In this document: positions 46,156 through 55,597 of the stretch, piece after piece
How the letters are laid out: each line of letters begins with the position of its first letter
How positions within the stretch are numbered: the first letter of the stretch is position 1
DNA from: MPNP01 sp026709725
GTDB taxonomy: Bacteria; Pseudomonadota; Alphaproteobacteria; Rhodobacterales; Rhodobacteraceae
Direction: 5' to 3'
DNA: 64,000 nt
Assembly: GCA_965200805.1 (NCBI GenBank)
Contig: OZ241384.1
Coordinates: 2,852,001 to 2,916,000 of the forward strand
The notes under the pieces: generated by a model
The model's input: only the letters and a program-made list of their open reading frames with translations
The model's database searches: none
Told to the model about the DNA's origin: nothing
Program-made: the position numbers and the translations under genes

Positions 46156-46952
46156 GCCGGTACCGCGTCCATGAGCAGGGCCCGTGTCGCCTGCTCAACA
46201 TCCCCCTGCCGCATCAGACTCTCGCCGACGAGAAAACAGCGAACGCCATGATCTGCGACCTCTGCGAGATCACCAGGGTCACAAAATCCGGATTCGGATA
46301 TGACAAGATGATCATCACCCGCATATCGTGCAAGTTCAATGGTCACTTTCCGGGAAACGGTGAAGGTTTCAAGATCACGGTTGTTGATCCCCAGCAGGCG
46401 GGATCTGAGAGTCATGGCACGCTCGAGTTCACGATGCGAGTGAACTTCGAGAAGCACCGCCATGCCGAGCTCCATTGCCAGGGTCTCAAGTTCAAGGGCC
46501 TGGCCGTCACCGACCAGTGCCATGATGATGAGAATGCAGTCGGCTCCCATGATCCGCGCTTCAAGGCACTGCAGGGGATCGATCATGAAATCCTTGCGCA
46601 GAATCGGCAGGTCTGCTGCCCCGGCGGCGGCCTGCAGATCAGACGATGATCCCTGGAAACTCGGCCCGTCGGTCAGAACGGAGAGGCAGCTTGCTCCGCC
46701 GCGGGCATATGCCCTGGCCAGCGCCCCCGGCTGGAAATCGCTCCTGATCAACCCTTTCGACGGGCTGGCTTTCTTCAGCTCGGCAACAAGACCGTACCCT
46801 CCCGCTGCTGCCGCCTGCAGCGTGCCCGCAAAATCCCTTGGCGGCGGCTGATCCCCGGCCTGCGACTCGAGATCGCCAACACGCCTGTTTCGGGAGAGGG
46901 CGGCGACCTCGTCGCGCTTGTAGGCATGAATGTGCTCGAGGATGGATGTCAT
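46152..46952 (-). CDS. trpC: Indole-3-glycerol phosphate synthase
   Basis: TrpC closes the indole ring in tryptophan synthesis. The 266-residue protein is monofunctional (no TrpF fused). LVAELKKASPSKGLIRSDFQPGALARAYARGGASCLSVLTD, PILRKDFMIDPLQ, LLEVHSHRELERAM and GINNRDLETFTV mark the TIM barrel with its catalytic lysines and glutamates. It overlaps trpD and moaC by four bases each. Confidence 0.96.
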   Translation of the reverse strand: MTSILEHIHAYKRDEVAALSRNRRVGDLESQAGDQPPPRDFAGTLQAAAAGGYGLVAELKKASPSKGLIRSDFQPGALARAYARGGASCLSVLTDGPSFQGSSSDLQAAAGAADLPILRKDFMIDPLQCLEARIMGADCILIIMALVGDGQALELETLAMELGMAVLLEVHSHRELERAMTLRSRLLGINNRDLETFTVSRKVTIELARYAGDDHLVISESGFCDPGDLAEVADHGVRCFLVGESLMRQGDVEQATRALLMDAVPA

Positions 46953-47968
46953 GACGATTCCGTTCGTGTCAAGCCGACCAGCGCCCTGACCTTGGCCATC
47001 GCCTGCCCGGTGTCAATGCTCTCGGCTGCCAGGGCAACGCCCGCCCGCAGGTCGTCCGCCCTGCCGGCAATGAGCAGGGCTGCTGCGGCATTGAGCAGGA
47101 CTGCGTCACGATAGGCTGAGGATTCACCCGCCAGCAGTGCACGAAGCGCCCGGGCATTTTCAGCCGGTGTTCCACCATGAATCTCCGGCAGCGGTCGCGG
47201 GTTCAGGCCGGCATCCCCGGGCATGATCGTGAATGTCGTCATGGCTCCATCCTGCAGCGAAACAACCTCTGTGGGACCACAGATCGACAGCTCATCTGTG
47301 CCGTCTGCACCGTGGACAAGCCAGGCACGCGTGCAGCCCAGCGCCTTCAGGGTTTCTGCCATCGGCACAAGAAGGCTCGGCGCATAGGTGCCGGTCAGTT
47401 GCCGCGTCACACCGGCGGGATTGGTCAGCGGGCCAAGGATATTGAAAATGGTCCGGACTCCAAGAGCCGTTCGCACCGGCATCACGCACCGCATGGCCGG
47501 ATGATAAACAGGCGCCATCATGAAACAGAGACCGATTTCATCAAGTGACTTCTGGGTCACGGCAGTGTCTGCCATGGTGGTGACGCCGAGTTCGGCAAGA
47601 ACATCGGCAGATCCTGAAGCCGAAGAGAGATTGCGATTTCCGTGTTTGGCAACCGGGACACCCGCACCGGCAACAACGAGTGCGGCAGCGGTCGAGATGT
47701 TCAGCGTGCCCTTGCCGTCACCGCCTGTCCCGACAATATCAATTGCATCAGCGGGTGCCACAACCGGATGGCACCTCTCGCGCATCACCCGGGCGGCTGC
47801 CTGGATCTCCGTGATCGATTCACCCCGGGCACGCAATGCCAGAAGGAAGCCGGCGATCTGGGCATCAGGAACCGTCCCTGCCATAATCCGGTCGAAGGCG
47901 GCGTGGGCCTCATGCGCGCCCAGGACCCCGTCGCATGCCTTCTCGAGCAGGACATTGAACGCTGTCAT
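46949..47968 (-). CDS. trpD: Anthranilate phosphoribosyltransferase
   Basis: TrpD attaches phosphoribose to anthranilate. From ATG 47968, which shares one base with the trpG stop, the protein has 339 residues (MTAFNVLLEKACDGVLGAHEAHAAFDRIM). DIVGTGGDGKGTLNISTAAALVVAGAGVPVAKHGNRNLSSASGSADVLAELG is the substrate-binding signature. The longer frame to 47995 is not supported. It belongs to trpE-trpG-trpD-trpC. Confidence 0.96.
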   Translation of the reverse strand: MTAFNVLLEKACDGVLGAHEAHAAFDRIMAGTVPDAQIAGFLLALRARGESITEIQAAARVMRERCHPVVAPADAIDIVGTGGDGKGTLNISTAAALVVAGAGVPVAKHGNRNLSSASGSADVLAELGVTTMADTAVTQKSLDEIGLCFMMAPVYHPAMRCVMPVRTALGVRTIFNILGPLTNPAGVTRQLTGTYAPSLLVPMAETLKALGCTRAWLVHGADGTDELSICGPTEVVSLQDGAMTTFTIMPGDAGLNPRPLPEIHGGTPAENARALRALLAGESSAYRDAVLLNAAAALLIAGRADDLRAGVALAAESIDTGQAMAKVRALVGLTRTESS

Positions 47969-48573
47969 CAGACCGCTTTCCTCCTGATGCCGCATGCCTC
48001 AATTCCGCAGCACTCCGCAAAGGCCCCCAGCAGTGCGTGCCCCTGTTCCGATGCGATGCTTTCAGGGTGAAACTGAACACCAAAGATCGGGTGCTCACGG
48101 TGCGCAACCCCCATGATTGTCCCGGTTTTTGTCCAGGCGGTTCTGCGCAGAACATCGGGCAGGGTTGATGGCTCAATCACCAGAGAATGATACCGTGTTG
48201 CCGCGAATTCACGAGGGAGGCGGGCAAAGAGCCCGCTGCCATCAGTCAGAATCGCATCGGTTTTGCCATGGACAATGCGGTGATGACGCACGATTGTCCC
48301 GCCAAATGCATGGCCGATGGCCTGGTGGCCGAGGCAGACACCGAGCAGAGGGATGCCATGCCCGGCTGCGGCCTTGATCAGTTCCGGACAGATGCCCGAC
48401 GTCTCAGGTCCACAGGGACCCGGTGAGAGAATAATCCCCTGCGGCATCAGGGCAATGGCATCATTGACCGCAAGCGCGTCATTGCGCCGGACGTCGGACC
48501 GGATGCCGATCTCGCCCAGACACTGGACAAGGTTGTAGGTGAAACTGTCGTAGTTGTCGATCAGGAGCAGCAT
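47968..48573 (-). CDS. trpG: Anthranilate synthase glutaminase component
   Basis: TrpG supplies ammonia from glutamine to TrpE. From ATG 48573 it has 201 residues (MLLLIDNYDSFTYNLVQCLGEIG). The class I glutaminase triad Cys is in GVCLGHQAIGHAFGG, with His and Glu in FGVQFHPESI. The oxyanion segment SPGPCGPE is present. The frame extends to 48612 but the family starts at MLLLIDN. It lies between trpE and trpD. Confidence 0.95.
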   Translation of the reverse strand: MLLLIDNYDSFTYNLVQCLGEIGIRSDVRRNDALAVNDAIALMPQGIILSPGPCGPETSGICPELIKAAAGHGIPLLGVCLGHQAIGHAFGGTIVRHHRIVHGKTDAILTDGSGLFARLPREFAATRYHSLVIEPSTLPDVLRRTAWTKTGTIMGVAHREHPIFGVQFHPESIASEQGHALLGAFAECCGIEACGIRRKAV

Positions 48574-48624
48574 GGAGTCCCCCGGATCACCCGATCCCCT
48601 GAATTGTACCATATGCGGATGGCA

Positions 48625-50157
48625 TCATTCGACCGCCTCCTGACCGCAATAAGCGACTGCATCCCGGGCCGCCTGAACCAGCGCGCCGGACTTGTTGACG
48701 GTTTCCTGCCACTCGGCGCGCGGATCGCTGTCATGGACCACACCGCTGCCGGTTTGAATATAGAGTTTGCCGTCCTTGACAATCCCGGTCCGGAGCGCAA
48801 TGCACATGTCCATGTCTCCATTGGCGGCAAAGTAGCCGATTCCGCCCCCGTATATTCCGCGCTTGCAGCATTCGAGCTCATCGATGATTTCCATCGCCCT
48901 CACCTTGGGCGCTCCCGAGACCGTTCCAGCGGGCAGCCCGGCCATCAGTGCAGACAGGGCATCGTGCGGGTCATCGAGTTGCCCGGTGACGTTGGACACA
49001 ATATGCATGACATGGGAGTAGCGTTCGATGATGAAGCTTTCCGTTGGCCTGACTGTCCCGAGTCGGGACACGCGACCGACATCATTCCGTCCGAGATCAA
49101 GGAGCATCAAATGCTCGGCCCGCTCCTTCTCGTCCGCCAGCAAATCGTCCGCGAGCCGCCGGTCCTCCTCCAGTGTCGCCCCCCGCGGCCGGGTGCCCGC
49201 GAGCGGCCGGATGGTGACCTCATTGTCAAAAACCCGAACCAGGATCTCCGGACTGGCTCCAACGATCTGGCAATCGGGGAAATTGAAATAAAACATGAAC
49301 GGTGAGGGATTGGTCCGGCGCAGAGACCGATAGAGGGCCAGAGGCGGGAGTGGATACTCCATGACCCAGCAATGGCTGGGGACGACCTGGAAGATATCAC
49401 CGGCAGCGATGTATTCCCTGGCCCGCTCGACCATCGACATAAACGTCTCGCAGCTGATCTCGCTCACCGGCTCACCGACGCCCTGATCGCCTGACCGGGA
49501 TTGCTGCTCCGGGATGGGCATGCGTGTGCGCAGGCGACCGAGTGCGGCTGTCACACGCTGGCAGGCTTCTTCATAAGCCGCATCCGCCCTGACATGCGCT
49601 GCATGCCAGACGGGGCTGACAATCGTGACTTCGCTCCTGATGGCATCCCAGACAGCAACGATATTCGGTCGTACAAGGCGGGCATCCGGGATATCAAACC
49701 GCTCAGGGTTGATATTCGGCAGATCCTCAATCAGCCGTATCATGTCATAGCCGAGATAGCCAAAGAGACCGCAACAGCTGGCCGGCAGATCAGGCGGCAG
49801 GTCAATCTGACTTGCATCGAGAATACGACGCAGCGACTCGAAGGGATGCAGTGCGTTCAACTCCCGCAGATCATCATCCCCGAACCCCGCCGCCGCATTG
49901 GAAGGATGCGTGCAGACCACATGCGACCCCCGGCACTCCCAGATGAGGTCAGGATCCAGGCCCAGAATTGAGTAGCGACCGCGGATCTCACCCCCCGTCA
50001 CGGATTCGAGAAGGAAACTGTCCTTCCGGTTCCCGGCAAGCTTCATGTAAAGTGAGACCGGCGTGTCGAGATCAGCCGGTATTGTGGCCGCGACAATCTG
50101 ATTCTTGCCCTGATCGTAGACCCCGGCGAACTGCTGCCGGTCAGGATGCAGGCGCAT
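48625..50157 (-). CDS. trpE: Anthranilate synthase component I
   Basis: TrpE converts chorismate to anthranilate and is the committed, normally tryptophan-inhibited step. The 510-residue protein has the N-terminal feedback region with LLESVTGGEIRGRYSILG (LLES motif). The chorismate-binding domain includes PEILVRVFDNEVTIRPLAGTRPRG, DLGRNDVGRVSRLGTVRPTE, PAGTVSGAPKVRAMEIIDEL and IQTGSGVVHDSDP. Its ATG lies inside the end of ppiD (17-base overlap), so no separate leader or attenuator is present. Confidence 0.96.
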   Translation of the reverse strand: MRLHPDRQQFAGVYDQGKNQIVAATIPADLDTPVSLYMKLAGNRKDSFLLESVTGGEIRGRYSILGLDPDLIWECRGSHVVCTHPSNAAAGFGDDDLRELNALHPFESLRRILDASQIDLPPDLPASCCGLFGYLGYDMIRLIEDLPNINPERFDIPDARLVRPNIVAVWDAIRSEVTIVSPVWHAAHVRADAAYEEACQRVTAALGRLRTRMPIPEQQSRSGDQGVGEPVSEISCETFMSMVERAREYIAAGDIFQVVPSHCWVMEYPLPPLALYRSLRRTNPSPFMFYFNFPDCQIVGASPEILVRVFDNEVTIRPLAGTRPRGATLEEDRRLADDLLADEKERAEHLMLLDLGRNDVGRVSRLGTVRPTESFIIERYSHVMHIVSNVTGQLDDPHDALSALMAGLPAGTVSGAPKVRAMEIIDELECCKRGIYGGGIGYFAANGDMDMCIALRTGIVKDGKLYIQTGSGVVHDSDPRAEWQETVNKSGALVQAARDAVAYCGQEAVE

Positions 50158-52009
50158 ACTGGGATTGAATCTGCGAATTGACGGAGTTCAGAATCCCCTG
50201 GTCAATATCAATATCGGAATTATCGACAATATGGTGCGCATAGTGCGTCAGCACATCATTGCTGATCAGCCGGACAAGTTCGGACTCGAGCAACCTGCGG
50301 TAGTTGTCAGTTGTTTCAGAATTGTCCGCGGAATTGACCGCATCAACACGAAACACGATCACCCGGTCTTCACTCGCCGCCACCCCCGCATCTCCGGCCG
50401 CCACAGCGAATGCCTGTTCGTTCAACGCATCATGGCCCCCCGGAATGGGCCGCTCTCTGGTGATTCCCTCGCTGGTCTCGACAGTCTCAAATCCCTCATC
50501 GGCAAAGGCTGCTGTCTCACCCAGCGTTTCAGTGATACGCAGGGCGACTTCAACCTTGCGGTCCCGGATTGCAGCAGCACGCCACGCGGATTCAATGTCA
50601 GCCTCGGCCTCCTCATAGCTCATGAGCCGTTCATCGGTGATCTCATCAAGTCGAATGGAGAACGCTCCCCCCGTTTCAAGGGGAATGATCTCCGGATAGT
50701 CCTCTGCGGTCACCGTTGCGGCTGCCTGCCGAAAGGCGGCCGAGTTCAGAATTTCAGATCCCGAACCATCGTCATAGAACAGCGTTGCGAGCTGCATTGT
50801 GGTTGTCTCCGCCAACTCTTCCAGCGTCACACCTTCCGCAAGAAGATCGTTGAAACCTTCAAGCTGATCCTCGATGGTTTCGGCTGCCCGTTGCCGGGCA
50901 ATCTCCTCCAGCAGATCTGCCCGCACTTCAGACAGGGGGCGCTCGACCGCATTCAAGATCGCAGTCACATTGAAAATTGCCGGCCCGATCTCTGACTCGA
51001 CGGGTCCCACGACACCAACTTCATCGGAAGCGAACACATCCGCCGCCGCGCTGCCAAGCGCATTGCTTTCAATGGCACCAAGTTCAATATCAGCCGGCAC
51101 AATGCCCTGCTCAACGACAATTTCATCGAAGGTCCTTGCACCGCTGGCGATTCGTGCGCTGGCATCAGATGCCGCCGCAAGTGTCGGGAAGACGAGCCGT
51201 GAGACCACCCGGCGCTCCGGAGTTACATAGGCGTCGATCCGCTCGTCATAAAGAGTCCGTATTTCGCCGTCGGTCACGCTCTCCGGGTCGCTGATCATCT
51301 CGGGAGTGATCCAGGCATAGGTCACCGCACGATACGATGGAATTGTGAACTCGTCCGGATTCTCCTGATAATATGCACGCAAATCAGCAGTGCTGGCTGT
51401 GAGTTGCGCAGCGTCGACCATTGTATCGGTGACTTCCGCCCAGGTGATATTGCGACTCTCAAGCTGATAGGCCACAACCGGGTCCAGCCAGGTTTCACGG
51501 GGGACAACGCCTCCCGTGAGGACGTCGACCAGGAGGCTCAACGCCTCCTCCTCGCGGAGTGTTTTCTCGAATTCCGCCGAGGTCAAGCCGTTCTGTGTGA
51601 GATAAAACTGATAGAAGTCTGCACTGAAACCGCCGTCAGAATCAAGAAAGGCCGGGAATGTCCGAATGACATCAAGGATTGTCTCGTCACCCACTGAAAG
51701 ACCCACACGATCCGCTTCATTGGCCAGGGCGGCCGTTCGGGTCACAGCCCCGAGAGCCTGACGCGCGGCCAGTGCGGACAATTGCTCCGTGCCGACCAGA
51801 AATGGATAGGAGCGCGCCAGTGACTGGTTCACCGTCCGGTAGGCCTGCACATATCTGCTGACCATGATGTCTGCTTCACCAACAGCACCGATGCGGTTGG
51901 TGGACCCGGAAAAATTACCAATGCCAAATCCCATCAGGCCCACGATCAGCAGGCCAAGAATGATCCAGACAAAGATATTTGAAAGACGCATTTTGCGTGG
52001 TTGAGCCAT
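50141..52009 (-). CDS. ppiD: Membrane-anchored peptidyl-prolyl isomerase/chaperone (PpiD/SurA-N type)
   Basis: This 622-residue protein is anchored by one N-terminal membrane segment (about 12-31, VWIILGLLIVGLMGFGIG) with a large periplasmic part. The SurA-N-like region (YPFLVGTEQLSALAARQALGAVTRTAALANEADRVGLSV) is typical of PpiD, which helps fold newly translocated proteins at the SecYEG exit. The parvulin region (VVSRLVFPTLAAASDASARI onwards) is weakly conserved, as in other PpiD proteins with little isomerase activity. It precedes trpE, a conserved alphaproteobacterial order. Confidence 0.9.
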   Translation of the reverse strand: MAQPRKMRLSNIFVWIILGLLIVGLMGFGIGNFSGSTNRIGAVGEADIMVSRYVQAYRTVNQSLARSYPFLVGTEQLSALAARQALGAVTRTAALANEADRVGLSVGDETILDVIRTFPAFLDSDGGFSADFYQFYLTQNGLTSAEFEKTLREEEALSLLVDVLTGGVVPRETWLDPVVAYQLESRNITWAEVTDTMVDAAQLTASTADLRAYYQENPDEFTIPSYRAVTYAWITPEMISDPESVTDGEIRTLYDERIDAYVTPERRVVSRLVFPTLAAASDASARIASGARTFDEIVVEQGIVPADIELGAIESNALGSAAADVFASDEVGVVGPVESEIGPAIFNVTAILNAVERPLSEVRADLLEEIARQRAAETIEDQLEGFNDLLAEGVTLEELAETTTMQLATLFYDDGSGSEILNSAAFRQAAATVTAEDYPEIIPLETGGAFSIRLDEITDERLMSYEEAEADIESAWRAAAIRDRKVEVALRITETLGETAAFADEGFETVETSEGITRERPIPGGHDALNEQAFAVAAGDAGVAASEDRVIVFRVDAVNSADNSETTDNYRRLLESELVRLISNDVLTHYAHHIVDNSDIDIDQGILNSVNSQIQSQYAPAS

Positions 52010-52115
52010 GTTTCGATTACCGTATCACCAGCAAGGCATGCCGCCATTATGACCCCGCTTCCGGCTCTGCAAGCAGATCAGGCGTCCCGATGGACGGTTT
52101 TCTGTCAGATCCGGG

Positions 52116-53318
52116 TTATCCATGCGGATCAACCGTGCCAAGCCGTCGTGAGAATTCAACGATGTCCGCGCATACGATATTGGCATAGGCAAAGCGCAGG
52201 CTGCGCCGGTCATAGGCTCCTCCATCATCCCCTCTCTCCGGCAGAAACATCGTATCCGGCAAGGCCAGAACATTCCGTGTCCGCAGGAGATGCCTGGCCA
52301 TGGCATCGGACCGCATCTCCCCCTCGTAGCCGACATAGGCAAAATAGGCGCCGCAGCCAAGCAGATGCCATCCCGGACACCCGGTCAGTTCCGCCTCAAA
52401 TGTCCGCTTTCTCCTCAGAATCTCCTGACGCTCCCCGGCCAGCCAGATGCCAAGATTTTCAAGGCCAAAAAGAGCGGCATGCTGGGCGATCTGGTTGGGG
52501 CAGATCGTCACCGTGTCCAGGTATTTTTCGACCTCGTCAAGAATTGCCTTTGCTGCAATCAGCGCACCCACACGGTGCCCCGTCAACCTGTACGATTTGG
52601 AAAAGGAGTAAAGGCCGATCAGCGTCCTGTCCCAGTCGGGATCTGCAAGAATGGCATGGGGCGCGTTCTCCGAGATCCGAAAATCGCGATAGGTCTCGTC
52701 GATGATCAATGCGATTCCCCGCTCCCGGGCAAGGTGATAAAACTGCATGATCCGCTCCGGATCATACTCGCTTCCGGTTGGATTGTTGGGGGTGATCAGA
52801 ACCAGGGCCCGCGTCCGCGCATCAATCAGGCGTGTGGCCCGGGCGGTGTCGGGTTGCATATCTTCGGCAATGGGCAGTGCACGCGCCTCGACCCCCGACA
52901 TATCCAGCCACATTTTGTGATTGAAATACCATGGTGTCGTGATGATGACATTGTCGCCGGGCTCGGCAAGCACGGCAACCGCGGCTGTGAAGGCCTGATT
53001 GCAACCCGATGTGATCGCGACCTGATCACGCGCAACCCGCCCGCCGGATGATGCAGACCAGTGATCGGCAAAGACCTCACGCATTCGGGGCAGACCCAGA
53101 ACTGGCCCGTAAAGATGGGCATCATCATCCATAACGGCAAAACGGGCAATCGCTTCACGCAGTGGAGACGGCGGCGGCAGGACTGGTGCGGCCTGCGACA
53201 TATTGATCAGGTCAAGGTCGGCTCGCGACCCGATTGTCTCCAGCCAGTTTCGTGCCACCATGACCGGCGGGCTGATCGTCGCTGCCATTGAAGGGTTGAT
53301 GCGCATTGCTGACGTCAT
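52116..53318 (-). CDS. Class I/II aminotransferase
   Basis: This is a PLP-dependent fold-type I aminotransferase of about 400 residues. The substrate and cofactor sites show ITPNNPTGSEYDPERI and YSFSKSYRLTGHRVGALIA with the likely PLP lysine. TSGCNQAFTAAVAVLAEPGDNVIITTPWYFNH is typical of the aspartate aminotransferase superfamily. I use ATG 53318; the frame extends to 53432 with no family support. It lies between ppiD and the hut locus with the same direction as hutC. The amino acid substrate cannot be told. Confidence 0.85.
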   Translation of the reverse strand: MTSAMRINPSMAATISPPVMVARNWLETIGSRADLDLINMSQAAPVLPPPSPLREAIARFAVMDDDAHLYGPVLGLPRMREVFADHWSASSGGRVARDQVAITSGCNQAFTAAVAVLAEPGDNVIITTPWYFNHKMWLDMSGVEARALPIAEDMQPDTARATRLIDARTRALVLITPNNPTGSEYDPERIMQFYHLARERGIALIIDETYRDFRISENAPHAILADPDWDRTLIGLYSFSKSYRLTGHRVGALIAAKAILDEVEKYLDTVTICPNQIAQHAALFGLENLGIWLAGERQEILRRKRTFEAELTGCPGWHLLGCGAYFAYVGYEGEMRSDAMARHLLRTRNVLALPDTMFLPERGDDGGAYDRRSLRFAYANIVCADIVEFSRRLGTVDPHG

Positions 53319-53454
53319 GTTTCTTTGAACATCTCTCCGGGTTCCCGGAGAGACAGTGCCGGAATCCGTTGCGGATGCAATCACATCACGGCACAGGGGA
53401 CGCACGGATGAAGATGAGGTCGGTCCGGGCATTCATTCAATGACAGCGGGCAAC

Positions 53455-54171
53455 TCAGGGCCGTGCCTGCCGATCTGTTGATATCAGGCGATACCCCTTT
53501 GCATGAACCGCCCGCACATGTGTAATCGGCGCAGCATCAATCCAGGTCGTTCTCTCAAGGACCAGGAGAGACGTGCCGGACAGAACCTCCATAATCCGCG
53601 CCTCGGTATCAGTTGTCCTGTCCACAAAGATCTCGACATCACAATTGCTGTAGGGTCGATTGTGGACAAGCCATTCATTGGCACTGATCTCCGCGAGATC
53701 AACATCGCGGATTTCCGGGACTGTCTGCAATGACACCCATCGGTCTTCAAAGACGAAGGGACGCTCGTCAGCAAGATGCAGGGTCCGTATGTGGCAGACC
53801 GGAATGGCATCGGTGGTGCTGGGTCGGACAAGGTGAGCAGGTGCCGCCTTGAGAACACGGCTTTCGATCAATTGATGGCGGTATGTATATCCGCGCGATT
53901 CGATCTCGATCCGGGTGATGGGGATATCAAGCGTTGCACGTGTCACCGGATCCGGATTGACTTTGGTGCCTGCCTTGCGCCGACGCTCAATGATGCCGTC
54001 TTCTGCCAGGGACCGCATCGCACGATGGACTGTTGAGCGGGCACAGTTCAATTCCCTTGCGATATCTTCATCGCGCGGCAGCTTGTCACCCGGCCGGTAG
54101 GTCAGGTTGAGGATTTGTCCACGAACGTATTTGCGGACATCCTGCCAGGAGTTGCGCACACCGGTGCTCAC
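53455..54171 (-). CDS. hutC: Histidine utilization repressor (GntR family)
   Basis: HutC represses hut genes until urocanate binds. The 238-residue protein has an N-terminal GntR winged helix (KYVRGQILNLTYRPGDKLPRDEDIARELNCARSTVHRAMRSLAEDGIIERRRKAGTKV) and a UTRA effector domain (VRPSTTDAIPVCHIRTLHLADERPFVFEDRWVSL). It starts at GTG 54171, overlapping the hutF stop. Its site is probably the palindrome at 55557-55572 between hutF and hutI. Confidence 0.94.
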   Translation of the reverse strand: MSTGVRNSWQDVRKYVRGQILNLTYRPGDKLPRDEDIARELNCARSTVHRAMRSLAEDGIIERRRKAGTKVNPDPVTRATLDIPITRIEIESRGYTYRHQLIESRVLKAAPAHLVRPSTTDAIPVCHIRTLHLADERPFVFEDRWVSLQTVPEIRDVDLAEISANEWLVHNRPYSNCDVEIFVDRTTDTEARIMEVLSGTSLLVLERTTWIDAAPITHVRAVHAKGYRLISTDRQARP

Positions 54172-55535
54172 ATCGCCTGCTCCAGATCATGCAGAACCGA
54201 CATAAACCTGGCCGTCACCCTCTCATGCCGGACATGGCGCCCGTTCCGAACAATGTGGCGCCCTGCGCTCCAGACATCCGTGATGCAATTCTGCCCTCTG
54301 CCGGAAAAGACCAGACTGTCAAGAAGTGTGTCGCCATTCCGGCTGCAAAGAATCTCATTGCGGGTCGAGATTGCAAGCAGATCGGCCCAGTGACCGGGTC
54401 GCAGGCCGCCACTTGACCGCCCGGCTGCCCGCGCACCCCCTTCAAGAGCAGCATCATAGAGTCTGCGACCCGTCGAGTGATGGGATGAAGCCAGGAGAAC
54501 CCGCTGCTGATCCCGCAGGCGCTGTGAATACTCCAGCGTTCTCATCTCGTCCCACAGAGAGATGTGGATATTGCTGTCCGAGCCGAAGCCGAAGGATCCC
54601 CCTGCCTGAAGATACTCAACACCGCTGAATATGCCGTCCCCGAGACTGGATTCGGTGATGGGGCAGAGTCCTGCAACAGCACCGGATTTTGCCAAGCGCC
54701 GGGTCTCGTCCCGGGTTGTCTGTGTGCAGTGTATGAAGCAGCAGTGCCCATCCACAGGAAGATTTGCAAGGACCCACTCCACTGGACGCGCATTGAGAGA
54801 TGCCATGACATCCTCCACCTCGGCCACCTGTTCGGCGAGGTGCATGTGAAAGGGTCCCCCGGGCACGAGGTCTCCGGCCTGCCGCAACCCTGCATGATCA
54901 ACCGCGCGCAGGCTGTGTGGCGCAACACCGATTGCCCAATCTTCAAATCCACGGGTGATCACCTCCCGGCTGGCCAGATGCAATTCAGCGAACCGGTCCC
55001 TGGAATTCCCGAATCGCTTTTGTCCGCCCTCGAGCATGCGCCGGTCACATCCGCCAAATTCATAGTGCACCGGCAGGAGAGTCAATCCGATGCCGGTCTC
55101 CGCTGCCGCTGCCGCGATCCGTTCTGCCATCTCGGCCCTGTGATCGTACGGCTGGCCGTCGGCGGCATGATGCAGATAGTGAAACTCTGCCACAGCTGCA
55201 TAGCCCGCTTCCGCCATTTCCTTGAAAACCTGCGCGGCAATGGCCTCAATATGGTCCGGTGACAAGTGCTGCAGGAACCGGTACATCAATGTGCGCCAGG
55301 TCCAGAAACTGTCATGCGCGTGCATGCCGCGTGCTTCGGCAAGGCCCGCCATGGCCCGCTGAAAACTGTGACTGTGAAGGTTGGTTGGTGCCGGCAGGAG
55401 AAGATCGACGCTCAAATCTGCCACGCCGGTATGCGGGCCGACTGCGGCAATGCGGCCATCCGGGGCGATCGTCACATCCACATCGGAACACCAGCCATCA
55501 GTCGCGAGTGCACTGCGCGCGCGGATCCTTGCCAT
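54168..55535 (-). CDS. hutF: Formimidoylglutamate deiminase
   Basis: HutF hydrolyses N-formimino-L-glutamate to N-formyl-L-glutamate and ammonia, the five-step variant of histidine breakdown. The 455-residue amidohydrolase has metal-ligand LLPAPTNLHSHSFQRAMAGLAEARG (HSH), later HMHLAEQVAEVED and CFIHCTQTTRDE, and GSDSNIHISLWDEMRTLEYSQRL near the C-terminal active site. It is divergent from hutI and co-transcribed with hutC. HutG in the same locus takes the product onward. Confidence 0.94.
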   Translation of the reverse strand: MARIRARSALATDGWCSDVDVTIAPDGRIAAVGPHTGVADLSVDLLLPAPTNLHSHSFQRAMAGLAEARGMHAHDSFWTWRTLMYRFLQHLSPDHIEAIAAQVFKEMAEAGYAAVAEFHYLHHAADGQPYDHRAEMAERIAAAAAETGIGLTLLPVHYEFGGCDRRMLEGGQKRFGNSRDRFAELHLASREVITRGFEDWAIGVAPHSLRAVDHAGLRQAGDLVPGGPFHMHLAEQVAEVEDVMASLNARPVEWVLANLPVDGHCCFIHCTQTTRDETRRLAKSGAVAGLCPITESSLGDGIFSGVEYLQAGGSFGFGSDSNIHISLWDEMRTLEYSQRLRDQQRVLLASSHHSTGRRLYDAALEGGARAAGRSSGGLRPGHWADLLAISTRNEILCSRNGDTLLDSLVFSGRGQNCITDVWSAGRHIVRNGRHVRHERVTARFMSVLHDLEQAM

Positions 55536-55556
55536 GCGGGAACTCCATTGGTATTA

Positions 55557-55572
55557 TTATGTAGGCACATAA
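55557..55572. promoter_or_regulatory. Candidate HutC operator
   Basis: TTATGTAGGCACATAA is a perfect palindrome with 6-base arms around AGGC, in the 62-base gap between divergent hutF and hutI. Position and symmetry fit a GntR-family dimer site controlling both transcripts. It overlaps an AT-rich patch that probably holds the promoters. Confidence 0.55.
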
Positions 55573-55597
55573 TCTGAATTGCCGGGAAAGTAGAGTC

